Assembly: GCA_002371755.1 (NCBI GenBank)
Contig: DFGM01000017.1
Location: 1 to 15,540 of the forward strand
Reading direction: 5' to 3'
From: Verrucomicrobia bacterium UBA3750
GTDB lineage: Bacteria; Verrucomicrobiota; Kiritimatiellia; RFP12; UBA1067
DNA length: 15,540 nucleotides
Shown here piece by piece: positions 15,149-15,540 of the stretch; the first letter of the stretch is position 1, and each line of letters opens with the position of its first letter. A program made the position numbers and the translations under genes. The notes beneath the pieces are model-generated. The model did no database searches. It was not told where the DNA came from and was given only the letters and a program-made list of their open reading frames with translations.

Positions 15149-15188
15149 CTGCGCCGGAGCGGGTCCTGGCCAAATGGCTATGGCGCAG
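15149..15188 (+). other. Foldable leader between tRNA-Val and the aldolase gene
   Basis: CTGCGCC (15149-15155) pairs perfectly with GGCGCAG (15182-15188). The enclosed loop can form an inner stem around AAAT (15167-15171 with 15176-15180, including one G-U pair). No T-run follows, so it is not an intrinsic terminator. It may be a processing signal between the tRNA and the message, or a translation-modulating leader. Its function is not shown by the sequence. Confidence 0.4.
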
Positions 15189-15206
15189 GACAAAGAAGCG
15201 AAAACA

Positions 15207-15540
15207 ATGAAAAAGGTCAGCTACAAGGAGCTGGGTCTCGTCAACACAAGAAAAATGTTCGCAAAGGCCGTCAAGGGCGGATATGCGATTCCCGCGTTCA
15301 ACTTCAACACGATGGAGCAGATGCAGGCCATCGTGCAGGCGGCGGTCGAGACGAAGTCTCCCGTCATCATGCAGGTCTCCAAGGGTGCCCGCAAGTACGC
15401 GAGCCCCACGATTCTCCGCTACATGGCCCAGGGCGCGGTCGAATACGCCAAGGAGCTCGGTTGCAAGAAGCCCCAGATCGTTCTTCACCTCGACCATGGC
15501 GACAGCTATGAAACCTGCAAGAGCTGCATCGACTCCGGCT
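15207..15540 (+). CDS. fba: Class II fructose-1,6-bisphosphate aldolase (5' part, cut by the window end)
   Basis: This glycolytic and gluconeogenic zinc enzyme cleaves fructose-1,6-bisphosphate reversibly into glyceraldehyde-3-phosphate and dihydroxyacetone phosphate. The visible 111 codons begin MKKVSYKELGLVNTRKMF, then AIPAFNFNTMEQMQAI, SPVIMQVSKGARKY and IVLHLDHGDSYETCK. The LDHGD segment carries a catalytic Asp and a zinc-binding His. The sequence resembles the Bacteroides-type class II enzyme. The rest lies outside the window. In-frame ATGs at 15174 and 15180 exist but would add residues absent from the family, and they lie within the leader hairpin. A weak AGAAG lies 8 nt before the chosen ATG. 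Transcription probably comes from the tRNA-Val promoter or from operon read-through. Confidence 0.92.
   Translation, partial: MKKVSYKELGLVNTRKMFAKAVKGGYAIPAFNFNTMEQMQAIVQAAVETKSPVIMQVSKGARKYASPTILRYMAQGAVEYAKELGCKKPQIVLHLDHGDSYETCKSCIDSG

Overview
The window is GC-rich and densely coding. It reads as part of a bacterial chromosome, not a mobile element: there are no transposases, phage genes or CRISPR arrays. The gene types suggest an anaerobic, polysaccharide-using bacterium, possibly of the PVC group (Kiritimatiellota, Lentisphaerota or Verrucomicrobiota). The hints are a secreted GH27 alpha-galactosidase, an animal/plant-like UDP-glucose dehydrogenase, a Bacteroides-like class II aldolase, and a mix of genes with and without Shine-Dalgarno sequences. 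This placement is an inference of low certainty. All three stop codons are used and the genetic code looks standard.

Layout. Positions 1-250 hold short palindromic repeats, a hairpin and a consensus sigma-70 promoter driving tRNA-Pro(CGG), which ends at 323. A hairpin with T-runs on both sides separates this tRNA from a convergent minus-strand GH27 gene (404-2248). Positions 2249-2380 hold two divergent promoters that share a perfect 16-bp inverted repeat. The rightward one fires into a run of eight plus-strand genes (2381-15043) with gaps of at most 41 bp and several overlaps: ugd, argS, an AroC-AroB fusion, gmd, fcl, a degenerate PKS-like protein with a C-terminal phosphopantetheinyl transferase, a KamA-family radical SAM protein, and an AroK-AroA fusion. 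A tRNA-Val(GAC) and the 5' part of a class II fructose-bisphosphate aldolase gene close the window.

How the genes fit together. ugd, gmd and fcl supply UDP-glucuronate and GDP-L-fucose for surface polysaccharide. The two Aro fusions cover shikimate-pathway steps 2, 5, 6 and 7, in combinations that differ from the eukaryotic AROM protein. The least expected gene is the 1107-residue protein at 9314-12637. Its domain order (KS-AT linker, AT-like, DH-like, PPTase) recalls enediyne/PUFA-type iterative PKSs, but KS, ACP and KR are absent and the visible AT and DH catalytic residues are replaced. Only the PPTase looks intact. Next to it lies a compact aminomutase-like radical SAM protein that keeps the lysine-binding and PLP residues. 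This pair is the best candidate here for undescribed biology.
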